From NCBI GenBank assembly GCA_016870195.1, contig VGCC01000002.1:1-64000 (forward strand): a stretch of DNA of 64,000 nucleotides, written 5' to 3'. Position numbers and translations under genes: made by a program. This document shows positions 11,353 through 20,651 of the stretch, piece after piece (the stretch's first letter is position 1; each line of letters opens with the position of its first letter). The notes beneath the pieces are model-generated. The model did no database searches. It was not told the origin of the DNA and saw only the letters and a program-made list of their open reading frames with translations. The stretch comes from Actinomycetota bacterium (lineage in GTDB: Bacteria; Actinomycetota; Actinomycetes; S36-B12).

Positions 11353-12861
11353 GTGTTCGCATCCCTTGCCGACCGGCTGAGCACCACCTTCCGTGGGCTC
11401 CGGGGCAAGGGTCGGCTGTCCGAGCAGGACATCGATGCAACGGTGCGGGAGATCCGGACGGCACTTCTCGAGGCCGACGTCGCACTGCCGGTGGTACGGA
11501 ACTTCACGGACGCGATCCGCGAGCGGGCACGGGGTGCAGAAGTATCGGGAGCACTGAATCCCGCACAACAGGTCGTGAAGATCGTCCACGAGCAGCTCGT
11601 CGAGATCCTCGGTGGCGACACCAGGCCATTGCGGATGGCCAAGACCGCACCCACTGTGATCGTCCTCTCGGGATTGCAGGGTTCGGGGAAGACGACGCTT
11701 GCCGGGAAGCTCGGCTTGCACCTGCGGGGCCTGGGGCACACCCCGCTCCTGGTAGCTGCCGACCTGCAACGCCCCAACGCGGTTGATCAACTGCGCATCG
11801 TGGGCGAGCAGGCGGGTGTGGCCGTCTATGCGCCCGAGCCGGGTAACGGGGTAGGCGACCCGGTACGCGTTGCTCGGGAAGCGCGACGATTCGCTTCCGA
11901 GAAACTCCACGATGTCGTCGTCGTCGATACCGCAGGCCGACTCGCGGTCGACGAGGAACTCATGACGGAGCTTTCTCATGTGATCGCTGCTGTGGAGCCT
12001 GACGACGTCCTCTTCGTAGTCGATTCCATGATCGGCCAGGACGCGGTGACCACGGCGCGGGAGTTTGCCGAGCGCGTCGGTTTCGACGGCGTGGTCCTGA
12101 CGAAACTCGATGGCGATGCACGCGGTGGCGCAGCGCTCTCCATCCGCGGAGTGACTGGTCGTCCGATTCTCTTCGCATCTGTCGGCGAGAAGCTCGATGA
12201 CTTCGAAGTCTTCCACCCGGATCGCATGGCCAACCGCATCCTCGACATGGGGGATGTGCTGACCCTGATCGAGCAGGCGGAGCGTGCCTTCGATGCCGAG
12301 CAGGCCGAACGCATGGCGCGCAAGGTGAGCCAAGGAGAGAACTTCACTCTTGAGGATTTCCTCGAACAGATGCAGTCGATCAAGAAGATGGGTTCGCTTG
12401 GCAAAATCCTGGGCATGCTCCCAGGTATGGGGGAGATGAAGGCCCAGTTGGACAGCGTGGACAATCGCGAGCTCGACAGGGTCTCGGCGATCATCCAGTC
12501 CATGACCCCGGCGGAGCGTCGGAACCCGAAGATCCTCAACGGTTCGAGGCGGTCGCGCATCGCACGCGGCTCGGGAACGTCGGTTTCCGATGTGAACGGG
12601 CTCATCGATCGGTTCGGGCAGGCCCAGAAGATGATGCGTCAGATGGGTGGGTCGGGAATGCCGGGGCTTCCCGGGCTCCCGGGAGGTATGCCGGGAGGTG
12701 GCAAGAAGAGCAAGGGTCGCCAGGCCAAGCAGGACAAGCCAGGAAAGGGAGCCAAGGGGCGGAGCGGCAACCCCGCCAAGCGTGCCCTGCAGGGACAGGG
12801 CGGTGCCGAGAGCGTCGACATGGGGAGCCTCCCCCCGGACCTCAAGCGCCTCTTGCAGTAG
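11353..12861 (+). CDS. ffh: Signal recognition particle protein Ffh
   Basis: SRP54 GTPase that binds 4.5S RNA and signal peptides. The N domain is followed by G1 GLQGSGKTTLAGKL from residue 107, DTAGR and TKLDGDARGG. The methionine-rich M domain (about 325-450) contains MTPAERRNP and the RNA-binding SRRSRIARGSG. The C-terminus is a Gly/Lys-rich low-complexity tail. The GTG start is 19 bp after glnD. No 4.5S RNA gene was recognised in the window. Confidence 0.97.
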   Translation: MFASLADRLSTTFRGLRGKGRLSEQDIDATVREIRTALLEADVALPVVRNFTDAIRERARGAEVSGALNPAQQVVKIVHEQLVEILGGDTRPLRMAKTAPTVIVLSGLQGSGKTTLAGKLGLHLRGLGHTPLLVAADLQRPNAVDQLRIVGEQAGVAVYAPEPGNGVGDPVRVAREARRFASEKLHDVVVVDTAGRLAVDEELMTELSHVIAAVEPDDVLFVVDSMIGQDAVTTAREFAERVGFDGVVLTKLDGDARGGAALSIRGVTGRPILFASVGEKLDDFEVFHPDRMANRILDMGDVLTLIEQAERAFDAEQAERMARKVSQGENFTLEDFLEQMQSIKKMGSLGKILGMLPGMGEMKAQLDSVDNRELDRVSAIIQSMTPAERRNPKILNGSRRSRIARGSGTSVSDVNGLIDRFGQAQKMMRQMGGSGMPGLPGLPGGMPGGGKKSKGRQAKQDKPGKGAKGRSGNPAKRALQGQGGAESVDMGSLPPDLKRLLQ

Positions 12862-12980
12862 ACCCGATCACCGCCCGCCTACGCGGTCTGGCAGACTTGG
12901 TGGGCACTCACCGACGACGGGCCCCTCTCACCCCCTTCGGTACCCACGGTTTTCACCGTCAGCGCGTCCCCACGTGCAGA

Positions 12981-12992
12981 TGGTGCGCACCA
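12981..12992 (+). promoter_or_regulatory. 12-bp perfect palindrome before rpsP
   Basis: TGGTGCGCACCA is a perfect palindrome 25 bp before the rpsP start and just ahead of its CAGGAGA ribosome-binding site, inside the 156-bp ffh-rpsP gap. It could be a hairpin in the rpsP leader or a protein-binding site. No clear promoter was assigned in the rest of the gap. Confidence 0.4.
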
Positions 12993-13017
12993 CCCAATAA
13001 CTCAGGAGAAGCAGTTC

Positions 13018-13557
13018 GTGGCTGTCAAGATCAAGTTGAAGCGCCTGGGCAAGGTCCACGCGCCGCAGTACCGCATCGTGGTGGCAGATTCCCGTACCGC
13101 GCGGAATGGTCGCGCGATCGAGGAAGTCGGCATCTACCAGCCCCTGGACAACCCGAGCGTGATCAAGGTCGACTCGGCGCGGGTGCAGTACTGGCTCGGC
13201 GTCGGGGCACAACCGACGGAGGCCGTGACGGCGATCCTCAAGGTCACCGGCGACTGGCAGAAGTTCAAGGGACTTCCCGGTGCCGAAGGAACCTTGGAGG
13301 TTGCTCCCGAAAAGCCCAACAAGATGCTCGCATACGAGGCTGCGGTGAAGTCGGCCGCGGACGCTCCCAAGACACCCAAGAAGAAGCCGGCGGTCGTGGA
13401 GACAGTCGAGGAAGTCGCGGACAAGGTCGTCGAAGCAGTGGAAGAGGTTGTCGAGGCCGTCGCGGAAGCCGTCGAGGATGCTGTGCACGCGGTCGAGGAC
13501 GCTGTCGAGCGTGTCGTCGAGGGCACCAAGGACGAGCCCGCGGAGAAGAGCGACTGA
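13018..13557 (+). CDS. rpsP: 30S ribosomal protein S16 with long C-terminal extension
   Basis: Primary 16S rRNA-binding protein of the small subunit body. The core is residues 1 to about 80 ([20 protein letters not shown] near the N-terminus). It continues into about 95 residues rich in Ala, Val, Glu and Lys, giving 179 in total compared with 80-90 in most bacteria; actinobacterial S16 often has a shorter such tail. The last about 60 residues repeat VEEV/VEAV-like heptads predicted to form an amphipathic helix. GTG 13018 follows AGGAGA. The stop overlaps khpA (TGATG). Confidence 0.96.
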   Translation: MAVKIKLKRLGKVHAPQYRIVVADSRTARNGRAIEEVGIYQPLDNPSVIKVDSARVQYWLGVGAQPTEAVTAILKVTGDWQKFKGLPGAEGTLEVAPEKPNKMLAYEAAVKSAADAPKTPKKKPAVVETVEEVADKVVEAVEEVVEAVAEAVEDAVHAVEDAVERVVEGTKDEPAEKSD

Positions 13558-13796
13558 TGCTCGACGAGGCGCTGCGGCACCTGGTGCGCGGCATCGTCGA
13601 CAACCCCGAGGACGTGCGGGTCCAGGAGAAGAGCGGGCGTCGGGGCACGAGTCTCAACGTCAGCGTCAACCCCGAGGACATGGGGCGAGTCATCGGCAGG
13701 AACGGCCGCACGGCAACGGCCCTGCGCACGGTGATCGCGGCGATCAATTCCGGCCGAGGCGTGCGAATCGACTTCCTCGACACCACCGAACGGTAG
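13557..13796 (+). CDS. khpA: KH-domain RNA-binding protein KhpA
   Basis: A 79-residue single KH domain with the GxxG loop in GRVIGRNGRTA. The family binds RNA, often with KhpB/Jag, and affects ribosome or cell-wall gene expression. ATG 13557 overlaps the rpsP stop by one base. The conserved place between rpsP and rimM supports the assignment; a longer frame starting at 12897 would cover rpsP in another frame and was not used. Confidence 0.92.
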   Translation: MLDEALRHLVRGIVDNPEDVRVQEKSGRRGTSLNVSVNPEDMGRVIGRNGRTATALRTVIAAINSGRGVRIDFLDTTER

Positions 13797-13801
13797 ACAC
13801 C

Positions 13802-14302
13802 GTGCAGGTGGTGATCGGTCGCATTGGCCGTCCCCACGGAGTCCGAGGCGATGTCATGGTCGAGCCTCGGACCGATGAGCCCGACGTGCGCTTCGCTCCC
13901 GGAGCCTCCATGGTCGATGACGAGGGGCGCACCCTCGTCGTCGAGGAGAGCCACGTTCACTCGGGCAGACTGCGCGTGAAGTTCCAAGGGATTGTCGGCC
14001 GCGAGGGTGCGGAAGGCCTTCGGGGACGGATCCTTCACGTCGAGCGCGCCGACGACGCCCGACCGTCCGATCCCGAGGAGTTCTACGACACCGAGTTGAT
14101 CGGGATGCGGGCGGTGCTGCCCGATGGTGCATATGTCGGGCTGGTGAGGGAAGTGCTGCACCTTCCGGGCCAGGATGTCCTGGCGATCGACCACGACGGG
14201 CGCGAAATTCTCGTGCCGTTCATCGCGGACTTCGTGCCAACGGTGGATGTGGTGACACGCGAGATCAGGCTCACGCCACCCCCCGGCCTCGTGGATCCCT
14301 AA
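13802..14302 (+). CDS. rimM: Ribosome maturation factor RimM
   Basis: Assembly factor for the 30S head that binds S19. The 166 residues begin VVIGRIGRPHGVRGDV, the family N-terminal barrel, and end with a PRC-barrel domain (residues about 95-165: FYDTELIGM onward). GTG 13802 lies 5 bp after khpA and fits known N-termini. The stop shares its last base with the ATG of trmD (TAATG). Confidence 0.93.
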   Translation: MQVVIGRIGRPHGVRGDVMVEPRTDEPDVRFAPGASMVDDEGRTLVVEESHVHSGRLRVKFQGIVGREGAEGLRGRILHVERADDARPSDPEEFYDTELIGMRAVLPDGAYVGLVREVLHLPGQDVLAIDHDGREILVPFIADFVPTVDVVTREIRLTPPPGLVDP

Positions 14303-15018
14303 TGCGTGTCGACATCGTCACCGTCTTCCCCGACTATCTCCGTCCCCTAGATCTCTCCCTGATCGGGAAGGCGCGTGACATCGGGCTCCTCGACGTTCGA
14401 GTGCACGATTTACGCGACTGGGCGACTGACCGGCACCGCACCGTCGACGATGCCCCGTACGGTGGTGGACCCGGCATGGTGATGCGGGCAGATGTGTGGG
14501 GCGAGGCGCTCGATGCGATTCGCCTCTCGGGAGAGGGAGCCCCCCTGCTCGTGATCCCCTCACCGTCCGGGCTACCACTCGACCATCGGGCGGTCGAGGC
14601 CTTGAGCCGCAGCGAATGGATCGTCATCGCGTGCGGCCGGTACGAGGGGATCGATGCGCGCCTGGAGCAGCACTACCGAGGCCGCCCGGATTGGCGCGGT
14701 GTCCAGGAGATCTCGCTGGGGGACTACGTGGTCGCAGGTGGGGAGGTCGCTGCGTTGGTGCTCGTCGAAGCGATCGGCCGACTCATCCCGGGTGTGCTCG
14801 GCAATGAAGAGAGCGCCATCCGGGACTCCTTCGGTGAGGGCTGCTCGGGATTTCTCGAGTCGCCAACCTTCACCCGGCCGGAGGAGTGGAGGGGATTGCG
14901 TGTCCCCGAGGTTCTCCTGAGCGGCGACCACGGGCGTGTCGCAGCCTGGCGGGATGACCAGGCGCGCCGCCGGACCGAGGCGAACCGTCCCGGCTTACTC
15001 GACCCCGGGCTGGAGTGA
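14302..15018 (+). CDS. trmD: tRNA (guanine37-N1)-methyltransferase TrmD
   Basis: SPOUT-class methyltransferase that makes m1G37 in tRNAs and so prevents +1 frameshifting. Typical elements are [22 protein letters not shown] and the trefoil-knot SAM site [12 protein letters not shown]. The 238-residue length is normal. It overlaps rimM by one base and precedes rplS, the standard order. Confidence 0.97.
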   Translation: MRVDIVTVFPDYLRPLDLSLIGKARDIGLLDVRVHDLRDWATDRHRTVDDAPYGGGPGMVMRADVWGEALDAIRLSGEGAPLLVIPSPSGLPLDHRAVEALSRSEWIVIACGRYEGIDARLEQHYRGRPDWRGVQEISLGDYVVAGGEVAALVLVEAIGRLIPGVLGNEESAIRDSFGEGCSGFLESPTFTRPEEWRGLRVPEVLLSGDHGRVAAWRDDQARRRTEANRPGLLDPGLE

Positions 15019-15102
15019 GCTCCGCAGCCATGTGGCAGACTTCGATCTTGCCCACGGTCCACCACGGAGGATCGGGTGCGCACCAGACTCACCCGTAGAC
15101 CA

Positions 15103-15118
15103 CGGGCGCTCGCGCCCG
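15103..15118 (+). promoter_or_regulatory. Hairpin abutting the rplS ribosome-binding site
   Basis: CGGGCG-CTCG-CGCCCG forms a perfect 6-bp stem with a tetraloop. Its last base is the first G of the Shine-Dalgarno GGAGGAAG (15118-15125), with the rplS ATG at 15134. It resembles the hairpins before rpsB and tsf and could affect translation initiation or L19 autocontrol. Confidence 0.5.
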
Positions 15119-15133
15119 GAGGAAGAGATAGCC

Positions 15134-15496
15134 ATGAAGACGCTCGACACGGTAGACGCCGCCTCCCTGAAGGCGGGGGTGCCCGATTTCCGTCCCGGTG
15201 ACACCGTCAAGGTCCACGTCAAGGTCGTTGAGGGCAACAAGACCCGCGTTCAGATCTTCCAGGGACAGGTGGTCGGTCGCTCGGGTTCGGGTGTTAACGA
15301 GACGTTCACCGTCCGCAAGGTTTCCTACGGCGTCGGAGTTGAGCGCATTTTTCCGGTGCACACGCCGATCATTGAGAAGATCGAGCTCGTCTCCCGCGGC
15401 GATGTGCGCCGTGCCAAGCTCTACTACCTGCGCGATCTGCGTGGCAAGGCTGCGAAGATTCGCGAAAAGCGCGAGAACACCAAGTCCGAGGAATAA
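15134..15496 (+). CDS. rplS: 50S ribosomal protein L19
   Basis: Large-subunit protein at the 30S-50S interface. The 120 residues contain [17 protein letters not shown] and [13 protein letters not shown], both diagnostic. ATG 15134 with GGAGGAAG upstream is clear; a longer frame from 14936 overlaps trmD and was rejected. The 115-bp gap after trmD leaves room for its own promoter. Confidence 0.97.
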   Translation: MKTLDTVDAASLKAGVPDFRPGDTVKVHVKVVEGNKTRVQIFQGQVVGRSGSGVNETFTVRKVSYGVGVERIFPVHTPIIEKIELVSRGDVRRAKLYYLRDLRGKAAKIREKRENTKSEE

Positions 15497-15499
15497 CCC

Positions 15500-16165
15500 T
15501 TGGCCGATGAGCGTCGGCGACCATGGTGGGACTTGCCGGTCACCATCTCCGTGGCGATCGGAATCGTCCTCCTGATCACCACATTCGTTGCGAAACCCTT
15601 CTCGATTCCCTCAGGATCCATGGAGAACACCCTTCAGGTGGGCGATCGGATCCTGGTGAATCGTGTCGTGTACCACATCCGGCCAATCGTCCGTGGCGAT
15701 GTCATCGTGTTCGATGGCACGGACTCGTTCGTCCCTGCATCGGAGGTTCCCGACCGGAACCCGATCATCGGGGTACTCGCCTATGTGGGCCAGTCCTTCG
15801 GGCTGATGGCCCCGGACAATACGGACTTCGTCAAGCGGGTCATCGGCGTCGGGGGTGACCGGGTCACGTGCTGTGATGTGTCCGGACGGATTCTCGTGAA
15901 TGGAACACCGCTCACGGAGGGCGACTACCTCTTCCCCGAGGACTCACCGAGCGAACAGCCCTTCGATGTCGTCGTTCCCTCCGGCATGCTCTGGGTCATG
16001 GGCGATCACCGGTCGAATTCCGCGGACTCGCGATTCCACCTGGGGTCACCCGGTGGAGGGTTCGTCCCGGAGAGTCGGGTCGTGGGTAGGGCGATGAATG
16101 TCCTGTGGCCGGTGACGCGCGTCGATTCCATCGATATTCCGGAAACCTTCGCGGGGATTCGCTGA
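15500..16165 (+). CDS. lepB: Signal peptidase I (first copy)
   Basis: Membrane-anchored Ser/Lys protease that removes secretory signal peptides. One N-terminal membrane helix (about residues 13-31) is followed by the catalytic Ser40 in IPSGSMENTL and Lys112 in DFVKRVIGVGGDR. The MGDHRSNSADSR box is near the C-terminus. The start is a TTG at 15500, 3 bp after rplS; no better start fits the N-terminal anchor. A second paralogue follows directly, overlapping by one base. Confidence 0.94.
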   Translation: MADERRRPWWDLPVTISVAIGIVLLITTFVAKPFSIPSGSMENTLQVGDRILVNRVVYHIRPIVRGDVIVFDGTDSFVPASEVPDRNPIIGVLAYVGQSFGLMAPDNTDFVKRVIGVGGDRVTCCDVSGRILVNGTPLTEGDYLFPEDSPSEQPFDVVVPSGMLWVMGDHRSNSADSRFHLGSPGGGFVPESRVVGRAMNVLWPVTRVDSIDIPETFAGIR

Positions 16166-16929
16166 TGGCGGTCCCGGCGCGCGACCCCAACGATCCGCAC
16201 GTCGCGCCCGCGGATCCGCGGGCGGGCGATCCGCGCGGTGGCAGACACGCCGCGGCGAACCGACAGTCCTCCCGGGGCTGGCATGCGTTTCGGGAGTTCG
16301 TCCTGATCATCGTCATCGCTCTTGGATTGTCCGCGGTGGTCCGCGCTTTCGTAGTTCAGGCCTTCTATGTGCCGAGCGCGTCGATGGAACAGACGCTGCT
16401 GATAAACGATCGCATCATCGCCTCACGGATCACCACCAAGGTTTCCGGAGTGGCCCGCGGCGAGATCGTGGTTTTCAAGGACCCCTCCACCTGGCTACCG
16501 GAGCCACCACCACCCCCGGGGGGCCCATTGGGCTGGCTCCAGCAGGCGCTCACGTTCGTGGGCGTGCTCCCCAGCGACTCGGGTAAGGACCTTGTGAAGC
16601 GGGCGATCGGAATCGGTGGTGATCGCGTCGCCTGCTGTGACGCGGAGGGTCGCATCGTCGTGAACGGTGTGCCGCTCGACGAGCAATACATCGTTGGCCC
16701 CACGGATCAAGTCCTGTTCGATGTCGAGGTACCCCAGGGATCAGTCTTCGTCATGGGGGATAACAGGGGTGATTCCCGAGACTCGCGTTTCCATCTGGAC
16801 CAGGACAACGGATCGGTCCCGGTGGATGCCGTCGTCGGGCGGGTAGTCGTGGTCATGTGGCCCTTCGATCGCCTGGGAATCGAGAGGATTCCGGAGATCT
16901 TCGGGAACCCAGCGCTCGATATGCGGTGA
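16165..16929 (+). CDS. lepB: Signal peptidase I (second copy)
   Basis: Second type I signal peptidase, 254 residues. A polar N-terminus of about 43 residues precedes the single membrane helix (about 44-66). Catalytic Ser73 is in VPSASMEQTL, Lys145 in DLVKRAIGIGGDR, and MGDNRGDSRDSR near the end. It differs from the upstream copy by a Pro-rich insertion (around 112-121) between the catalytic residues. Its ATG overlaps the preceding stop (TGATG) and its own stop overlaps rnhB in the same way. Tandem lepB genes downstream of rplS are common in actinobacteria. Confidence 0.95.
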   Translation: MAVPARDPNDPHVAPADPRAGDPRGGRHAAANRQSSRGWHAFREFVLIIVIALGLSAVVRAFVVQAFYVPSASMEQTLLINDRIIASRITTKVSGVARGEIVVFKDPSTWLPEPPPPPGGPLGWLQQALTFVGVLPSDSGKDLVKRAIGIGGDRVACCDAEGRIVVNGVPLDEQYIVGPTDQVLFDVEVPQGSVFVMGDNRGDSRDSRFHLDQDNGSVPVDAVVGRVVVVMWPFDRLGIERIPEIFGNPALDMR

Positions 16930-17585
16930 TGGCGGCGCCGACCCTTCGTCTCGAGCGCCGCCTGCTGCGCGAGGGGGCGACCCGTGTGGCGTGCGTGGAC
17001 GAAGTGGGTCGAGGTGCGCTTGCAGGACCCGTCACCGTGGGGGTCGTCGTCGTGACGCAGGGATGTCGTAAACCACCCCCGGGCATTCGGGACAGCAAAG
17101 CCCTGACCGCGGCGATGCGGCAACGGCTGCGTCCACAGATCGAAGCCTGGGCGCCGGAGTGTGCGATCGGCCATGCGACACCGCAGGAGATCGACCGCGT
17201 GGGAATAGTGACAGCGATGCGCATGGCCGCGGTGCGTGCCCTGGCGACCATCGTTGTCGAGCCGGATTCGATCTTGCTCGATGGGTCGCACGACTACCTG
17301 AGTGTCTTTCCGCAGGGAACTCTGTTCGATCAGTCCGAGACCCCTGTTATACCTCCCGTGACGATGGTGGTCCGGGGTGACGCATCATGCGCAGGGATCG
17401 CGTGCGCAAGCATCATCGCCAAGTGCGCACGTGATGACCTGATACGCGATTTGGCGCGCGATTTTCCCCAGTACGAATGGGATAGCAACAAGGGCTACGG
17501 GAGCGCGAACCATCTAGGAGCCATCGCAGCGCACGGACTCACGGAACACCATCGGGTGAGCTGGCGCGTGGGAACTCCCGCGTAG
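16929..17585 (+). CDS. rnhB: Ribonuclease HII
   Basis: Removes RNA from RNA-DNA hybrids and single misincorporated ribonucleotides. The active-site stretch CVDEVGRGALAGPV contains the first Asp-Glu pair, and DSKAL follows as in the family. ILLDGSHDYL and KGYGSANHL supply further conserved positions. The 218-residue length is normal. ATG 16929 overlaps the lepB stop. Confidence 0.95.
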   Translation: MAAPTLRLERRLLREGATRVACVDEVGRGALAGPVTVGVVVVTQGCRKPPPGIRDSKALTAAMRQRLRPQIEAWAPECAIGHATPQEIDRVGIVTAMRMAAVRALATIVVEPDSILLDGSHDYLSVFPQGTLFDQSETPVIPPVTMVVRGDASCAGIACASIIAKCARDDLIRDLARDFPQYEWDSNKGYGSANHLGAIAAHGLTEHHRVSWRVGTPA

Positions 17586-17660
17586 GCGATCCACAGGTCA
17601 CTGTCCCCAACTCCCAGACATGGCCTTGCCGCCCGGCATTGCCCGCAGGACAGTCAGCAG

Positions 17661-18041
17661 GTGACGGAACACTCGACGCGATCCTCGATTGCCCCCAAGG
17701 ACGCCCTCGGAGCGTACGGCGAAGGGCTTGCCGCGGAATTCCTCAGGGGGCAGGGCATGGTGATTCTTCATCGGAATTGGCGATGCGAGGTCGGCGAAAT
17801 CGACGTGGTCGCACGCGATGGTGACGCCTTGGTCATCTGCGAGGTGAAGACTCGTAGGTCCGTCTCCCATGGAACACCGCTCGAGGCCGTGGGTCGCCGC
17901 AAGTTGGGGAAGCTCCGTCACCTGGCTCTGCGCTACGTGACCGAGCAGCGCATCGGTCCTCGCGTGATCCGTTTCGATGTGGTCGGGGTGATCCAACCCT
18001 GGGACGGCCCTCCCATCGTCCAACACGTGAGAAACGTGTGA
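17661..18041 (+). CDS. yraN: YraN/UPF0102-family endonuclease-like protein
   Basis: A 126-residue protein with a restriction-endonuclease-like fold. GEIDVVARDGDALVICEVKTR carries the D-ExK motif characteristic of the family. The precise role is unknown; neighbourhood with rnhB, comM and dprA is widespread and suggests DNA processing. GTG 17661 is chosen because the family begins shortly before GAYGEGLAAEFL. Confidence 0.92.
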   Translation: MTEHSTRSSIAPKDALGAYGEGLAAEFLRGQGMVILHRNWRCEVGEIDVVARDGDALVICEVKTRRSVSHGTPLEAVGRRKLGKLRHLALRYVTEQRIGPRVIRFDVVGVIQPWDGPPIVQHVRNV

Positions 18042-18042
18042 C

Positions 18043-19551
18043 ATGGGACTTGCGCGTGCGTCTGGCGCGGTTCTCGACGGAGTTCGCGGCGTTCTGATCG
18101 ACATCGAGGTCCACGTCGGGCCCGGTTTGCCATCGGTGGGCATTGTGGGCCTGCCAGGTGCCTCGGTCAACGAGGCCCGTTGGAGGATCCGAAGTGCGAT
18201 TCAAAACTCGGGGTATCCATGGCCCGACTCACGGGTGACAGTCAGCCTCGCACCGTCCGAATTACCGAAGCACGGCGCAGGCCTCGATCTCCCGATGGCC
18301 CTGGCGATCCTCGCTTCCTCAGGTCGGATTCCGGGCCACTGCCTCGTGGGTGTGGCGCTGATCGGTGAACTGGCCCTAGATGGTGGAGTACGGCCAGTGC
18401 GCGGTGCTCTTGCACTGGCACTCGGTCTCGTCGAGCGGGGCTGCCGCAGCGTGATCGTTCCGCACGACAACGCCACCGAGTGTGCGGTGGTCCCCGGTGT
18501 TGAGATCTTCGCCGTCGATAGCCTGGCAGCTGCGCTCCGCACCCTCGCGGGAGAAGGTGTGCCGGTTCGTGCGGACGACGTGGTCCACGACGACCACCAC
18601 TCCCACCTCGACCTCCAGGACGTGCAGGGTCAGTCGCAGGCCAGGTGGGCGCTGGAGATCGCCGCGGCTGGCGGTCATCACCTGTTGCTCCTCGGGAATC
18701 CGGGAGTCGGCAAGACGATGTTGGCCGAGCGCCTCCCCGGGATACTTCCGGACCTCGATGACGAGTCGACCCGCGAGGTGACTGCGATTCACTCCGTCGC
18801 GGGCCTGACTCACGATCGCATGGTCCGTCGGCCACCGTTTCAAGCTCCACACTGCAGCGCCTCGTCGGCCGCGGTTCTCGGTTCCGTGCGTCGATCCGGG
18901 GTGGTGCCGGGTGCCGTGACCCTGGCCCACCGAGGAGTGCTGTTCCTGGACGAGGCACCCGAATTCGATCGTGATGTCCTTGAGGGTTTGCGCCAGCCCA
19001 TGGAATCCCGCGCGATCGCGATTCACCGCGCAGGGTGGCTCGGCTCGCTCCCAGCCGACGTGCAGATGGTCCTTGCGGCGAACCCCTGTCCCTGCGGCCA
19101 CTACAACCAGGCGGTCACGGACAGCTGCCTGTGCAGGTCAGATCGGATCCGGGCCTATCAGTCTCGAATCTCGGGCCCGGTGCGTAGTCGACTGGACCTC
19201 GGGGTGAACATGCACGCACTCGGCGCTGCTTCGCTGGATTCGGAAGACACGCGTTCCGTGCGCGATCGCGTCTGGGAGGCACGCGTACGAGCAGCTCATC
19301 GCCTCGGCAGATTCGGTGTTTCCCTCAACTGTCGCGTGCCGGGCAGGATCCTCACCGATGAATTGAGTGTGGACCCTGGGGCGCAAGACACGGTCACCGA
19401 ACTGGCCGATCTCGGGATGCGTGGACTTCACAGGTGCCTCCGCGTTGCGTGGAGCATCGCCGATCTCCGGGCGCATGAGCGTCCCACCCGGGATGACGTA
19501 CGTGAAGCGGTGGACTTCTATCGTGCCGCGCAACAGGTCGGAGTGCCGTGA
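18043..19551 (+). CDS. comM: ComM/YifB-family AAA+ ATPase (Mg chelatase-like)
   Basis: Hexameric helicase-like ATPase; in Vibrio ComM promotes branch migration of incoming DNA during transformation. The N-terminal Lon-like fold (about 1-170) is followed by an AAA+ core with Walker A GNPGVGKTML and Walker B GVLFLDEAPEF. An ANPCPCGHY cysteine segment and a C-terminal Mg-chelatase domain follow. Length 502 is normal. It begins 1 bp after yraN and its stop overlaps the dprA start (GTGA). Confidence 0.95.
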   Translation: MGLARASGAVLDGVRGVLIDIEVHVGPGLPSVGIVGLPGASVNEARWRIRSAIQNSGYPWPDSRVTVSLAPSELPKHGAGLDLPMALAILASSGRIPGHCLVGVALIGELALDGGVRPVRGALALALGLVERGCRSVIVPHDNATECAVVPGVEIFAVDSLAAALRTLAGEGVPVRADDVVHDDHHSHLDLQDVQGQSQARWALEIAAAGGHHLLLLGNPGVGKTMLAERLPGILPDLDDESTREVTAIHSVAGLTHDRMVRRPPFQAPHCSASSAAVLGSVRRSGVVPGAVTLAHRGVLFLDEAPEFDRDVLEGLRQPMESRAIAIHRAGWLGSLPADVQMVLAANPCPCGHYNQAVTDSCLCRSDRIRAYQSRISGPVRSRLDLGVNMHALGAASLDSEDTRSVRDRVWEARVRAAHRLGRFGVSLNCRVPGRILTDELSVDPGAQDTVTELADLGMRGLHRCLRVAWSIADLRAHERPTRDDVREAVDFYRAAQQVGVP

Positions 19552-20651
19552 AGGAAACCGACATAACCCACTGGTGCAGCGATGATCGTCGTGCGCGCTT
19601 CGCTCTTGCTCATATATGCGACCCCGCCGATGCACTGGTGGACGAACTATGCGCCCGGCAGGGTGCGCCGGCAACACTGGCACGCTTGCTCGGCGGCGGG
19701 ATTGCCAACCGCGACCGAGAGGTCTACGCGCTCCGGTGGACCCGATGTGATCTCAGCTCCGAGCACGACCGAGCCGAGGAGCGCGGTATCCGGTGGCTGG
19801 TGCGCGGCGATGCGGAGTGGCCCAGGGGGCTCGACGACGTAGGTGTTGTGGCTCCGCACGTCCTCTGGGTTCAGGGGAGTGCCCACCTGGCTCGCGCGTG
19901 CGACCTGTCGCTGGCAATGGTGGGTGCCCGTGCGTGCACGCACTACGGCGCGGATGTGGCCCGCGCGTGGGCGGCCGAACTCGCATCGTCGGGGGTCACC
20001 ATCGTGTCGGGGGGAGCATTCGGGATCGATGCGTCGGCCCATCGTGGCGCCCTTGCGACCGGAAACAGCATCCTGGTCACCGCAGCCGGGATCGATAGTC
20101 CCTACCCGCGGGCCCACGAGGGCCTTTTTGCGAGCGTAGCCGAACGCGGATGCGTGGTCTCGGAGAGTCCACTTGGCTCCAGTGTTCGCCGGGCACGGTT
20201 CCTCACTCGAAACAGGGTGATTGCCGCGATGTCCCGGGCGACGCTCATCGTGGAAGCGGCGCACCGATCGGGATCCTTGAACACCGCGCGTCACGCTGCG
20301 GAGGTTGGCCGGCAGGTCCTGGCTGTACCGGGTCCGGTCACGTCCGCGCTATCCCACGGGTGTCACGGACTCGTCATCGATCGCCGTGCGGAATTGGTGA
20401 CCGGAGTGCGTGATGTTCTCTCATTCCTCGTGGATAGTGTCGATGCCAGACAGGCTTCTTCCGGCGTGCACCTCTCCGTGCCGCAACGCACGCTGCTTGA
20501 TTCGTTGCCGGAGTCGGGCGGTGCGAGTGTGGACGATCTCATCGCGGCGAGCGGGATGGCGCGGCACCAGGTGGAGCGGACGATCCGCGAGTTGGCCACT
20601 ATGGCGCGGGTGCTCGGTACGGACGCTACGTGGTCACGGCGCACGCGGTGA
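19548..20651 (+). CDS. dprA: DNA-processing protein DprA
   Basis: Single-stranded-DNA-binding RecA loader. The Rossmann-like domain contains VSGGAFGIDASAHRGAL and the downstream TLIVEAAHRSGSLNTA, the conserved DprA core. A C-terminal winged-helix (about 300-365) is present. GTG 19548 overlaps the comM stop. The 3' end overlaps the convergent M23 gene by 18 bp. Confidence 0.95.
   Translation: MKETDITHWCSDDRRARFALAHICDPADALVDELCARQGAPATLARLLGGGIANRDREVYALRWTRCDLSSEHDRAEERGIRWLVRGDAEWPRGLDDVGVVAPHVLWVQGSAHLARACDLSLAMVGARACTHYGADVARAWAAELASSGVTIVSGGAFGIDASAHRGALATGNSILVTAAGIDSPYPRAHEGLFASVAERGCVVSESPLGSSVRRARFLTRNRVIAAMSRATLIVEAAHRSGSLNTARHAAEVGRQVLAVPGPVTSALSHGCHGLVIDRRAELVTGVRDVLSFLVDSVDARQASSGVHLSVPQRTLLDSLPESGGASVDDLIAASGMARHQVERTIRELATMARVLGTDATWSRRTR

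Noticed and set aside
11293-12333. 346-codon - strand frame inside ffh
   Set aside because: Antisense to the GTPase domain of ffh; no family similarity.
12897-13556. N-terminal extension of khpA across rpsP
   Set aside because: Would overlap rpsP completely in another frame; KhpA is about 80 residues and starts at 13557.
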